NCBI GenBank assembly: GCA_003151235.1
Contig: PLWZ01000065.1
Span: forward strand, 1 to 55,261
Direction of reading: 5' to 3'
DNA: 55,261 bases
Origin: Acidimicrobiaceae bacterium
Lineage (GTDB): Bacteria > Actinomycetota > Acidimicrobiia > Acidimicrobiales > RAAP-2
The position numbers were made by a program, and so were the translations under genes. A model generated the notes under the pieces. The model was given only the letters and a program-made list of their open reading frames with translations. It searched no databases and was not told where the DNA came from. Numbering within the stretch: the stretch's first letter is position 1; every line of letters starts with the position of its first letter. Of this stretch, positions 24,784-31,948 are shown piece by piece.

Positions 24784-25964
24784 GACAGGGTCGCCTCCGT
24801 TCCGAGCACGACCGTGGACATGCACGACAGCACGCCGCCGGAGCCGTGGGCGACGGCGATGTTGGGGTCGGTGAGCTGGCGCTCGCCGCACTCGCCGCGC
24901 AACTGCTTGACCGCCTCGACCAACAGGAACATCCCGTACATGCCCGGATGGGTGTACGAGAGGCCGCCGCCGTTCGTGTTCATCGGCAGGCTGCCGCCGG
25001 GGCCGAGCTTGCCGTCCTCGGTGAACGGCCCGCCCTCGCCCTTCTTGCAAAAGCCGAGGTCCTCCAGGTGCAAGAGGGCGGTGATGGTGAAGCTGTCGTA
25101 GCCCATGAGCAGGTCGACGTCGCTCGGCTTGATCCCGGCCATCCCGAAGGCGGCCGGGCCCGAGATGGTGCCGGCGGTCGTCGCCAGGTCGGGCATCTGG
25201 GAGATCATGGCGTGGTCGTGGCATGTCCCGACCCCGAGCACGTAGGCCGGGGGCTTCGGGAGGCTCTTGGCCCGCTCGGCGCTCGTCATCACGAAGGCGC
25301 CCGCCCCGTCGGTGACGAGGCAGCAGTCGAGGAGGTGCAAGGGGCTCGACTGCATGGGCGAGGCCAACACGTCGTCGATCGTGATCGGGTCCTGGTAGCG
25401 GGCTTTCGGGTTCATGGTCGCCCACTGGCGCGTGGAGACCGCGATCTGGGCCAGCTGTTCGGGCGTGGTGCCGTATTCCGCCATGTGCCGGGTTGCCGCC
25501 ATCGCGTAGGCGCCCATGGGCATCCGGATCCCCGACGGCATCTCCCACTCGGCCTGGGGGTTGGGGCCGCCCATCATCATGGGCCGACGGCCCGGCCCAC
25601 CCATGCCACCGCCGCGGGCCCGGTCACCGCGCGGGGTCGATGCGTAGACGCTCACGACGACGTCGGCGATGCCCGCTGCGATCGCCGCCGCCGCATGCTC
25701 CACGTGGACCTCGAAGCTCGAGCCGCCGGTGTTCGTCGACTCGGTGAAGCGGGGGTGGACGCCCAGGTACTCGGCGAGGCCCATCGACGAACCGGTGTGG
25801 CATACCCCGTCCACATCCGCGATCGTCAAGCCGGCGTCGGTCAGCGCCTGCTCGATCATGGCTGCTTCTAATTCGCGGCCACCGATCTCGAGCTGGCCGG
25901 TGGGGGAGGCGTCGTCGGCCACGCCGACGATCGCCGAAGCACCACGAATGCCGACGTCACCCAT
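24780..25964 (-). CDS. Thiolase-like (SCP-x/Ltp-type) acyltransferase or aldolase
   Basis: A 394-residue thiolase-superfamily protein: GLTIADVDGVCHTGSS at the start, HLLDCCLVTDGAGAFVMTS in the middle, NTNGGGLSYTHPGMYG and VAHGSGGVLSC at the end. This pattern matches the nonspecific-lipid-transfer/Ltp branch that pairs with DUF35 proteins and often works as a retro-aldolase rather than a true thiolase. A Gly/Met/Arg-rich loop (GGGMGGPGRRPMMMGGP) is unusual. It is the first gene of the leftward operon and starts 53 bases from the palindromic operator. Confidence 0.88.
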   Translation of the reverse strand: MGDVGIRGASAIVGVADDASPTGQLEIGGRELEAAMIEQALTDAGLTIADVDGVCHTGSSMGLAEYLGVHPRFTESTNTGGSSFEVHVEHAAAAIAAGIADVVVSVYASTPRGDRARGGGMGGPGRRPMMMGGPNPQAEWEMPSGIRMPMGAYAMAATRHMAEYGTTPEQLAQIAVSTRQWATMNPKARYQDPITIDDVLASPMQSSPLHLLDCCLVTDGAGAFVMTSAERAKSLPKPPAYVLGVGTCHDHAMISQMPDLATTAGTISGPAAFGMAGIKPSDVDLLMGYDSFTITALLHLEDLGFCKKGEGGPFTEDGKLGPGGSLPMNTNGGGLSYTHPGMYGMFLLVEAVKQLRGECGERQLTDPNIAVAHGSGGVLSCMSTVVLGTEATLS

Positions 25965-26017
25965 GAGTTGATCCCCTCAACGTGGCCTCCGCCTCGCCTT
26001 CGCGCTCGCGCGATCCC

Positions 26018-26055
26018 ACGGCCAGGGTGTCACTGTACCGTGACACCCTGGCCGT
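26018..26055. promoter_or_regulatory. 38-bp near-perfect palindrome, TetR-type operator
   Basis: Arms ACGGCCAGGGTGTCAC (26018-26033) and GTGACACCCTGGCCGT (26040-26055) are exact reverse complements around tGTACc, so only one central pair mismatches. It lies between the divergent thiolase-like gene (start 25964) and the tetR gene (start 26089), the place for an operator controlling both. The inner GTGTCAC/GTGACAC is typical of a TetR half-site. Confidence 0.85.
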
Positions 26056-26088
26056 CAACAAGGTCGCCGGCCAGGTAGCCTGGCCCCG

Positions 26089-26715
26089 ATGGCGACTTCG
26101 ACCGAGGCGTCCCCCGGCGTTTCCCTGATCCACGAGCAGCGCCAGGTCGCCCGGGACCGGATCGAGCGAGCCGCCTGGCGGGTGCTCTCGGCCAAGGGCC
26201 TGAGCGCCACCGCCGAGGAGGTGGCGAGCGAGGCTGGCGTCAGCATCCGCACCGTCTTTCGCCACTACGGCACCCGCGACCACATGATCGCGACGGCGCT
26301 GCGAGCACAGCTGTTCCACTACAGCGACACGCTCCCGATACCCGAACCCGGCGCGACCCTCGAGACCTGGCTGCCCGAGCTCTTGTGCGAGGTCCATCGT
26401 GTCAACGCCGTCATGGGCCGCGCCTACTGGGAGCTCGCCGCGCTCGGGTACACCCTGACCGGCGAGCTTGGGGCGGTGGCGGCGGAACGGCTGGCCGGGC
26501 GGACTCGCTTCATCAACACCGTGTCTCGGGGCGCATGGCGCTTGGCCGGCAACCGGTCCCGACCGCCGTCGTGGTTGGTCGACCTGTTCGCCATCCACCT
26601 CAGCTCGTTCACGACTCGTGAGCTCGTGTCGGACTTCGGTCGGTCCGTCGAGGAGGTCGCATCGATGTCCTCCCGGGTGCTCATCAGCGCGCTGCGGTCG
26701 GCGTCGCCGGACTGA
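26089..26715 (+). CDS. TetR-family transcriptional regulator
   Basis: A 208-residue regulator. Residues about 20-70 carry the TetR DNA-binding domain (DRIERAAWRVLSAKGLSATA, then EEVASEAGVSIRTVFRHYGT as the HTH). The C-terminal ligand domain is helical and unassigned. It is divergent from the acyl-CoA operon with the 38-bp palindrome in between, so it probably represses that operon and itself, and is likely released by an acyl-CoA or related intermediate; the ligand is a guess from the neighbours. Confidence 0.92.
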   Translation: MATSTEASPGVSLIHEQRQVARDRIERAAWRVLSAKGLSATAEEVASEAGVSIRTVFRHYGTRDHMIATALRAQLFHYSDTLPIPEPGATLETWLPELLCEVHRVNAVMGRAYWELAALGYTLTGELGAVAAERLAGRTRFINTVSRGAWRLAGNRSRPPSWLVDLFAIHLSSFTTRELVSDFGRSVEEVASMSSRVLISALRSASPD

Positions 26716-26768
26716 CCCGGTTGGGCCCGATACGATCGGGCCCAACATGATGATGATGGCGATGTTCC

Positions 26769-27374
26769 GTGCACGCCTCGGACGCGAGGCGTTGGGGGTG
26801 GCACCGGCTCGATAGGAGCTGGGCCGAACGCGTGGTGGCGGCCTCCGAGGTCGCCCCCGGTGATCTCGTGCTCGATGTCGGGGCCGGTGACGGTTCCCTG
26901 TCCGATGCCCTGGTGCGTGTCGGTGCGCGGGTCATCGCGATCGAGTTGCACCCCGACAGGGTCCGGGCACTCCGCCGGCGCTTCGCCGATTGCGATGTCC
27001 GCGTCGTCGCTGCCGACGCCGCCGACCTGAGGCTGCCCAGACAGGCATTCAGCGTCGTCGCAAACCCTCCCTTCGCCGTTGCCATGGCGGTCGTCCGGCG
27101 CCTGGTGGCTCCGGGGAGTCGCCTGGTGGCGGCGGACCTCGTGGTACCCCGGCACCTGGCCCAGCGCTGGTGCACCGGCACGGCCGGCGGTGCGGGCCGG
27201 TGGGCCGCCGTCTTCGATGTCACCTCGGGGATCCGGGTTCCCGCCCGAGCGTTTCGCCCGGTTGCCCGACGCGACGCCGTCGTGCTCAGGATCCGCATTG
27301 TCACACCCGTCGATGATCGTGGTCGTCGTGATGAACGGTCTCTTCGCGCCGAGCGGGGTCCACCAACGAGGTGA
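26769..27374 (+). CDS. Erm(37)-like 23S rRNA adenine N6-methyltransferase family protein
   Basis: A 201-residue protein with RRWGWHRLDRSWAERVV at the N-terminus, motif I DVGAGDGSL (36-44), IAIELHPDRVRALRRRF, and the catalytic NPPF (99-102) of N6-adenine methyltransferases. The sequence strongly recalls mycobacterial Erm(37), which is short, lacks the C-terminal domain of other Erm proteins and gives intrinsic macrolide/lincosamide resistance. The same truncation applies here. GTG start at 26769. Activity on A2058 and resistance are inferred from the family. Confidence 0.85.
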   Translation: MHASDARRWGWHRLDRSWAERVVAASEVAPGDLVLDVGAGDGSLSDALVRVGARVIAIELHPDRVRALRRRFADCDVRVVAADAADLRLPRQAFSVVANPPFAVAMAVVRRLVAPGSRLVAADLVVPRHLAQRWCTGTAGGAGRWAAVFDVTSGIRVPARAFRPVARRDAVVLRIRIVTPVDDRGRRDERSLRAERGPPTR

Positions 27375-27398
27375 GGGGCGCTGCGAAGCTCGGCGATC

Positions 27399-28205
27399 GT
27401 GAGGTTGCGGGCCCCGAAGCCCAACCCGGCGCAGCTCTCCCTTTTCGATCCTTCCGTCGGGCCACTTCGGGTCCCGTCGCCGCCGTGGGCGGACGGCGAG
27501 CTGCTGTGTTTCGATCTTGAGACGACGGGCGTCGACCGGTTCAGCGACGTGCCGGTATCGCTGGCCCTCCTGTGCGTCCGCGGGGGAGTGGTGGCCGAGC
27601 GCACGGTCAGCCTCGTCAACCCCGGACGACGGATCCCTCTCGGCGCGATCGCCGTGCACGGGATCACGACCGAACGGGCTCGACGAGAGGGCATGGCCCT
27701 CCACACGGCCGTCGAGCTCGTCGCAGCCGCACTCGTCGATGCGAGCCGCCGGGGCGTGCCCGTCGTCGGGGTGAAGCTGGACTACGACCTGACCATGGTC
27801 GACGTTCTCTGCCGGGCGATCGACGGGCGGGGGCTGCCCGAACGGGGCTGGGCCGGGCCGGTGCTCGACGCGCTCGTGTTGGATCGCCACCTCGACCGGT
27901 ACCGCAAGGGCCGGCGCACCTTGGTCGACCTGTGTGAGCACTACGGCGTGACCATCGGCACCGCCCACAGCGCCGACTGCGACGCCGCGGCAGCTGGAGC
28001 CGTGCTCCTCTCCATGGCCACGCGCTACACCGAACTGGCCGAAGCCTCGTTGCACGAGCTGCACCTCGGCCAGGCCGGGTATCACCGCGCGTGGGTCACC
28101 TCTTACGAGCAGTGGCGCCTCACTCGCGGCCTCGGACCGCTCGACCCGACCGAGGCCGACTGGCCCGTGGCTCGGCTCCGCAACGCCGAGGCGGGCGCGG
28201 CGTAG
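27399..28205 (+). CDS. DEDDh 3'-5' exonuclease (Pol III epsilon-like) with N-terminal clamp-binding-like motif
   Basis: A 268-residue exonuclease. ExoI is FDLETTG (Asp39, Glu41), AVHGITTERARREG follows, GVKLDYDLTMV supplies the ExoII Asp, and HSADCDAAAAGAVL gives the ExoIII His and Asp. Residues 12-16 read QLSLF, matching the bacterial beta-clamp-binding consensus QL(S/D)LF, placed in a flexible N-terminus. This suggests a DNA-repair or proofreading role at the replication clamp. It is 24 bases downstream of the Erm-like gene and may be cotranscribed. Confidence 0.87.
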   Translation: MRLRAPKPNPAQLSLFDPSVGPLRVPSPPWADGELLCFDLETTGVDRFSDVPVSLALLCVRGGVVAERTVSLVNPGRRIPLGAIAVHGITTERARREGMALHTAVELVAAALVDASRRGVPVVGVKLDYDLTMVDVLCRAIDGRGLPERGWAGPVLDALVLDRHLDRYRKGRRTLVDLCEHYGVTIGTAHSADCDAAAAGAVLLSMATRYTELAEASLHELHLGQAGYHRAWVTSYEQWRLTRGLGPLDPTEADWPVARLRNAEAGAA

Positions 28206-28351
28206 CAGCCGGGGGCGCCGATGTGGACCCTGCCCGCCGCCATCGTTTCGGCGCCGGCCCGACCCGTGATCAGGCAGCACCGCGCACGCTCAAGATGGGT
28301 CGTGCGACCGGGCATTATGGGACCACATTCGTCGACCGTCGTGAGGACCTG

Positions 28352-29932
28352 ATGCCAAGCACCAGCAAGAAGCTCGTCATGGCGGCGATGATCTTCGCCG
28401 TCTCGATGACCTTCATCGACCAGACGATCGTGTCCATCGCGATCCCGAAAATCGAACGGGAACTGCATCTCAGCTCGGTCGGCGTGCAGTGGGTCGTGAA
28501 CGCCTACCTCCTCGCCCTGGCGTCGTTCTTCGCGTTCGGCGGGCGCCTCGCCGACACCGTCGGTCACGCCAAGATGGTCGTGATCGGGGTCGTCGTGTTC
28601 GCGTTGGCTTCGGTCATGTGCGGGCTCACCCCGGCAAACTCGGCGGCTGAGGCGTGGATCATCACCTTCCGGGTGATCCAGGGCCTCGGCGCCGCGATCA
28701 TGTACCCGGCCTCGTTGGCCATCGTCGTGAGCTCGTTCGAGGTGCGTGAGCGCGGCCGGGCCATCGCACTCTTCTTCGGGGTCGCAGGTGGGCTGACCTC
28801 TATCGGGCCGATCCTCGGCGGCTATCTCAGCCAGTGGACCTGGCGTTCGATCTTCTGGGTCAACGTGCCGGTGGCCATCGTCGCCCTGATCCTGATGGCG
28901 AAGGCCAAGCCCACTACCGAGACCCGACCCGCCCCATTGGACGTCCGGGGCCTCGTCCTGGTGGTGTTGGGCGTGGGGCTCAGCGTGTTCGGGCTCCAGC
29001 AGTCCCAGGTCTGGGGTTGGGGGAATCCGGCGACGACCGGCACCATCGCCAGCGGGGTGGCGCTGTTGGTGGTCTTCGCCTTCGTCGAGCTCGGGCGCAA
29101 CCAGCCGCTCATCCAGGTGCGGATGTTCGCGATCCGGGCCTTCTTGGTCGAGAACATCGTGCTGTTCTTCTCGATGGCCTGTTTCCTGCCCATCTTCTTC
29201 TTCGCCAGCGTGTACGCCCAGGGCGCGCTGGCCTTCGGGCCCAACAAGGCCGGCCTCTATCTGTTGTTCTTCTTCTTCGGCTTCGCACCGGGCGTCCAGA
29301 TCGGTGGCCGGGTGCTCGACCGCACGGGGGCGAAGCAGGTCGTCGTCATCGGCTGTGCCGTGGCCGCGGCCGGGTTCGCGCAGTGGGCGAGCCGGGTCAC
29401 CCAACTGCACCTCGGGACCCAGTGGTATTTCGTGCTCCTGTCGGGCTTCGGACTCGGCTTGATGGTCGGCCCCGCCAACACCGATGCGCTCAACCAGGCC
29501 GGTCGCCTCTCCTATGGCGAGGCGACCGGAGTAACCCAGACGACCAGGAACTTCGGCGGGAGCCTCGGGCTCGCCGCCCTCGGGACACTGTTCACCTCGA
29601 TGATCGCGAGGCGATTTACGACGGATCTCGTGAGTCACGGGGTCCCACGGGCCACGGCCACACAAATCGCCTCTGCGGCGTCAAGGAGCCAGTTCGGGAG
29701 CACATCGGGGCACAACAGCGCCCAAGCGCTCCAGGTGGTGCACGACTCGATCGCCTACGGCATGCGCGCCGTGTTGTTCTCCATGTCCGCCGTCATGATC
29801 GTCGGGTTCCTGGCTGCGGTGATCGGCCTGCGCCGCGGGATCCACCACGCCGGCGACGTCGCCGACTCTCAAGAGGCCAGCGACACCGAACCGGCCGAGA
29901 AGCGTGAGCCGGCCGCCGACACGACCAGTTGA
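28352..29932 (+). CDS. MFS exporter, EmrB/QacA (DHA2) family
   Basis: A 526-residue membrane transporter of the 14-helix drug:proton antiporter type. SMTFIDQTIVSIAIPKIERELHLS is the family's helix 1 motif, FGGRLADTVGHAKMVVIG the helix 2-3 loop, and PASLAIVVSSFEVRERGRAIALF the helix 4-5 region. It probably exports drugs or metabolites. The ATG at 28352 starts directly at the first helix. No regulator gene is adjacent. Confidence 0.9.
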   Translation: MPSTSKKLVMAAMIFAVSMTFIDQTIVSIAIPKIERELHLSSVGVQWVVNAYLLALASFFAFGGRLADTVGHAKMVVIGVVVFALASVMCGLTPANSAAEAWIITFRVIQGLGAAIMYPASLAIVVSSFEVRERGRAIALFFGVAGGLTSIGPILGGYLSQWTWRSIFWVNVPVAIVALILMAKAKPTTETRPAPLDVRGLVLVVLGVGLSVFGLQQSQVWGWGNPATTGTIASGVALLVVFAFVELGRNQPLIQVRMFAIRAFLVENIVLFFSMACFLPIFFFASVYAQGALAFGPNKAGLYLLFFFFGFAPGVQIGGRVLDRTGAKQVVVIGCAVAAAGFAQWASRVTQLHLGTQWYFVLLSGFGLGLMVGPANTDALNQAGRLSYGEATGVTQTTRNFGGSLGLAALGTLFTSMIARRFTTDLVSHGVPRATATQIASAASRSQFGSTSGHNSAQALQVVHDSIAYGMRAVLFSMSAVMIVGFLAAVIGLRRGIHHAGDVADSQEASDTEPAEKREPAADTTS

Positions 29933-29977
29933 TCGGCCAGTCCCGAGTGGGCACAGGGGTAGGCTTGGCCGCCTTCG

Positions 29978-30051
29978 GGGCCGTTAGCGCAGTCTGGTAG
30001 CGCACTTGCATGACACGCAAGGGGTCACAGGTTCAAGTCCTGTACGGCCCA
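29978..30051 (+). tRNA. tRNA-Val(GAC)
   Basis: A complete cloverleaf: acceptor GGGCCGT/ACGGCCC, D-arm around GCGCAGTCTGGTAGCGC, anticodon arm CTTGC/GCAAG with loop ATGACAC (anticodon GAC at 30012-30014), T-arm ACAGG TTCAAGT CCTGT, discriminator A at 30051. CCA is not encoded. Its 3' half is the apparent integration target for the segments to the right. Confidence 0.95.
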
Positions 30052-30085
30052 CGTCTTCACTAGGTTTAATAGTTGACCTGATCGG

Positions 30086-30100
30086 ATGACACGCAAGGGG
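30086..30100 (+). repeat. 15-bp echo of the tRNA-Val anticodon arm
   Basis: ATGACACGCAAGGGG repeats bases 30010-30024 of the intact tRNA, 76 bp away. It is too short to be a tRNA remnant by itself and may be part of an attachment core. Confidence 0.5.
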
Positions 30101-30156
30101 ACTTGCTGCCGTCACGGTCAAGCCGGTTGACTCCGTGTGCTCGAATAGCTATCCGC

Positions 30157-31089
30157 ATGAGCTGGCTGGCCCGTTACCGGGACATCAACCGGTCGTTTCA
30201 ACGGATCTGCGTGTATCGCGTCGGTGCTTCGGGGGCCGGCTTCTTCTCCGAGTACAACAACTTGATTCTAGCGATGCTGTACTGCCTACACCACCGGATC
30301 CAGTTTCGCCTGGCGTCTGCCGGCGCGAATTTCGCCGTCCACCGGGGCTTCACTGACTACTTCCTGCCGTACTTCCCACTGGAGGACAACTGGTATGACC
30401 GGTTCAACAACCGGCCGTGGGTCTTGCGGCCCGAGGAAAAGTCGGTGGCCGAGCAGATAAAGGTCGCGAATGGCATCGAGTATTTCACCCAAGATCTGTT
30501 CGATGACTTCCGTAGCGGCGAGTTTGCACGAACGACGTTCGACATCCCGGCTCTCGGGATCCAGGGCGACGTGCTGCATGCGGCGTCGGTCGTGCTCGAG
30601 CACATCTGGGAACTGCAGCCCTCGGTGCAGCAAAAGGTCGAGACAAAGATCGCACGCCTTGAGCTCCCCAATGAGTACGTCGGCTTTCATATCCGGCGGG
30701 GCGACAAGATCCGTGAGACGCCACAGGTGGCAACCGAGGACTACTTCCGATCGGCCGAGGAGCACACCCGTGTGCGCTCAGCCGTCATCGCGACGGACGA
30801 CTACGGTGCGGTGCGCGAGGCACGAGCCGGATTTCCGGAGTGGACTGTGTACACGCTCTGCGACGCGGACGCTCGGGGCCATGACCAACTGCGGTTCGAC
30901 TCGCAAGCACGAGCAAAAATCTCCGACGACGTCGTCACGCTGCTCGCTGACGCTGAGCTCCTGTTCTCGGCAGGGAGCACGTTCGTCACGTATACCGCGA
31001 ATATGGGGATGTTCCTCGGGATGCGTCGGGGGCACGCCGACCGGCCGGAGATCCACTCGCTTGACGTTCCCCACTGGCAAATCTTGTGA
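30157..31089 (+). CDS. Fucosyltransferase-like glycosyltransferase (GT23/O-fucosyltransferase superfamily)
   Basis: A 310-residue protein. The N-terminal GASGAGFFSEYNNLILAMLYCL and the donor-site motif YVGFHIRRGDKIRETP (like HxRRxDK of alpha-1,6-fucosyltransferases) place it in the GDP-fucose-binding superfamily; SAVIATDDYGAVREAR and LFSAGSTFVTYTANMGMFLG follow the family's C-terminal Rossmann fold. It may modify a cell-surface glycan. The start is the ATG at 30157. It is the first cargo gene after the intact tRNA-Val and has no glycan-synthesis neighbours, consistent with acquisition. Confidence 0.78.
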   Translation: MSWLARYRDINRSFQRICVYRVGASGAGFFSEYNNLILAMLYCLHHRIQFRLASAGANFAVHRGFTDYFLPYFPLEDNWYDRFNNRPWVLRPEEKSVAEQIKVANGIEYFTQDLFDDFRSGEFARTTFDIPALGIQGDVLHAASVVLEHIWELQPSVQQKVETKIARLELPNEYVGFHIRRGDKIRETPQVATEDYFRSAEEHTRVRSAVIATDDYGAVREARAGFPEWTVYTLCDADARGHDQLRFDSQARAKISDDVVTLLADAELLFSAGSTFVTYTANMGMFLGMRRGHADRPEIHSLDVPHWQIL

Positions 31090-31391
31090 GCCCGGTGTCA
31101 CCGACGTTACCGGGAAGGCGTCCTGCGACGCGACCACGTCAGGACTGGCCATCGGTAGCGCCAGTGGGTACAGAGCGCGCTCCCTGGGCACGGTGAGCAA
31201 TCTCCCGTCGACCGCGCCAGTGCGACGCTCATCAAGCGGTAGACGAGCGCACCGTTAGCGCGTGGATCTGGTCGATGAGCGACCCCTCATTTCATGTTTC
31301 GATACGGGAGGCGGTGACCACTGAGATCTGGCTTGCCAAAATCTGGACCACCAGGTTGGCATCATCAGCCGCCGGGCAATCCGTGCTGCGA
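31090..31391. other. Non-coding gap after the glycosyltransferase gene
   Basis: About 300 bases with no supported gene. It leads into the first attachment-type repeat. No integrase remnant is visible in either strand. Confidence 0.45.
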
Positions 31392-31576
31392 GGGGAGCAA
31401 TGTAGGGAGTCATTCACCGACTGCCACCGGCTATCAATGGCTAACACCGAGTTCCATCGAACGGGTGGTGGACTTGGCATCCATTACCATCCACTTACGC
31501 CGAGTTGCAAACCGACGTCGCATTACGCGCAAAGGGTCAGAGGTTCGAGTCCTCTACGGCCCACGCTCTCACCAGG
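31392..31576 (+). repeat. ~184-bp attachment-type repeat, copy 1, ending in a tRNA-Val 3' remnant
   Basis: Matches 33337-33520 over its whole length with one base of length difference. It starts with GGGGAGCAATGTAGGGAG, contains two copies of a motif like CCACTTACGCCGAGTT, and ends in the tRNA 3' sequence and CCCACGCTCT. The layout resembles the arm region plus core of a phage-type attachment site. Confidence 0.75.
31521..31563 (+). pseudogene. tRNA-Val 3' remnant with UAC-type anticodon loop
   Basis: From the anticodon loop on: loop ATTACGC (anticodon TAC), T-arm AGAGG TTCGAGT CCTCT and acceptor end ACGGCCCA. The D-arm and 5' acceptor are absent. Relative to the intact tRNA-Val(GAC), both sides of the T-stem are changed together, so the stem still pairs. 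It probably derives from a different Val isoacceptor gene rather than by mutation of the adjacent one. Confidence 0.78.
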
Positions 31577-31948
31577 GGAAGGGCCAGACGGCACCCCGGT
31601 TCGTGGTCAACCGGCACGGCGGGGGTGATCAGGCGAGCGGCGAGGGCCCGGAGGGCGCCGAGCCGGGAGCCGTCGGGGGTCGGAGGTGGAAGTGTGTCGT
31701 GCGCGAGGAACCGAGAAATCTGAGCAAATGTTCGCAAGGTAGCCATCTCGACATCGGGAACCAAGTCGTCGAGGGTGGATGGTGCGAGTCTGAGCCGTCG
31801 TGACGCAGAAGCGGCATCCCGGCGGCGTGGCTGGAAGGCACGTCGACGGTTGAAGCGTTTTTTCATTCGGTGTTCATTTGCATCCCTGTTTCCGGATGGT
31901 TCGAGCCGTAGCGTTGTCTGGTCTGGGCTTTCCCAGGCAGGGGATGAA
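31577..31948. other. Gap between first remnant and the membrane protein gene
   Basis: A leftward open frame (31537-31980) has a plausible helical stretch (LDDLVPDVEMATLRTFAQIS) but runs through the tRNA remnant and has no recognised family. It could be a gene fragment; I do not call it. Confidence 0.35.

Noticed and set aside
29929-29965. Promoter of tRNA-Val (TTGATC and TAGGCT)
   Set aside because: The spacing between the boxes is about 25 bp, too long for a confident call.
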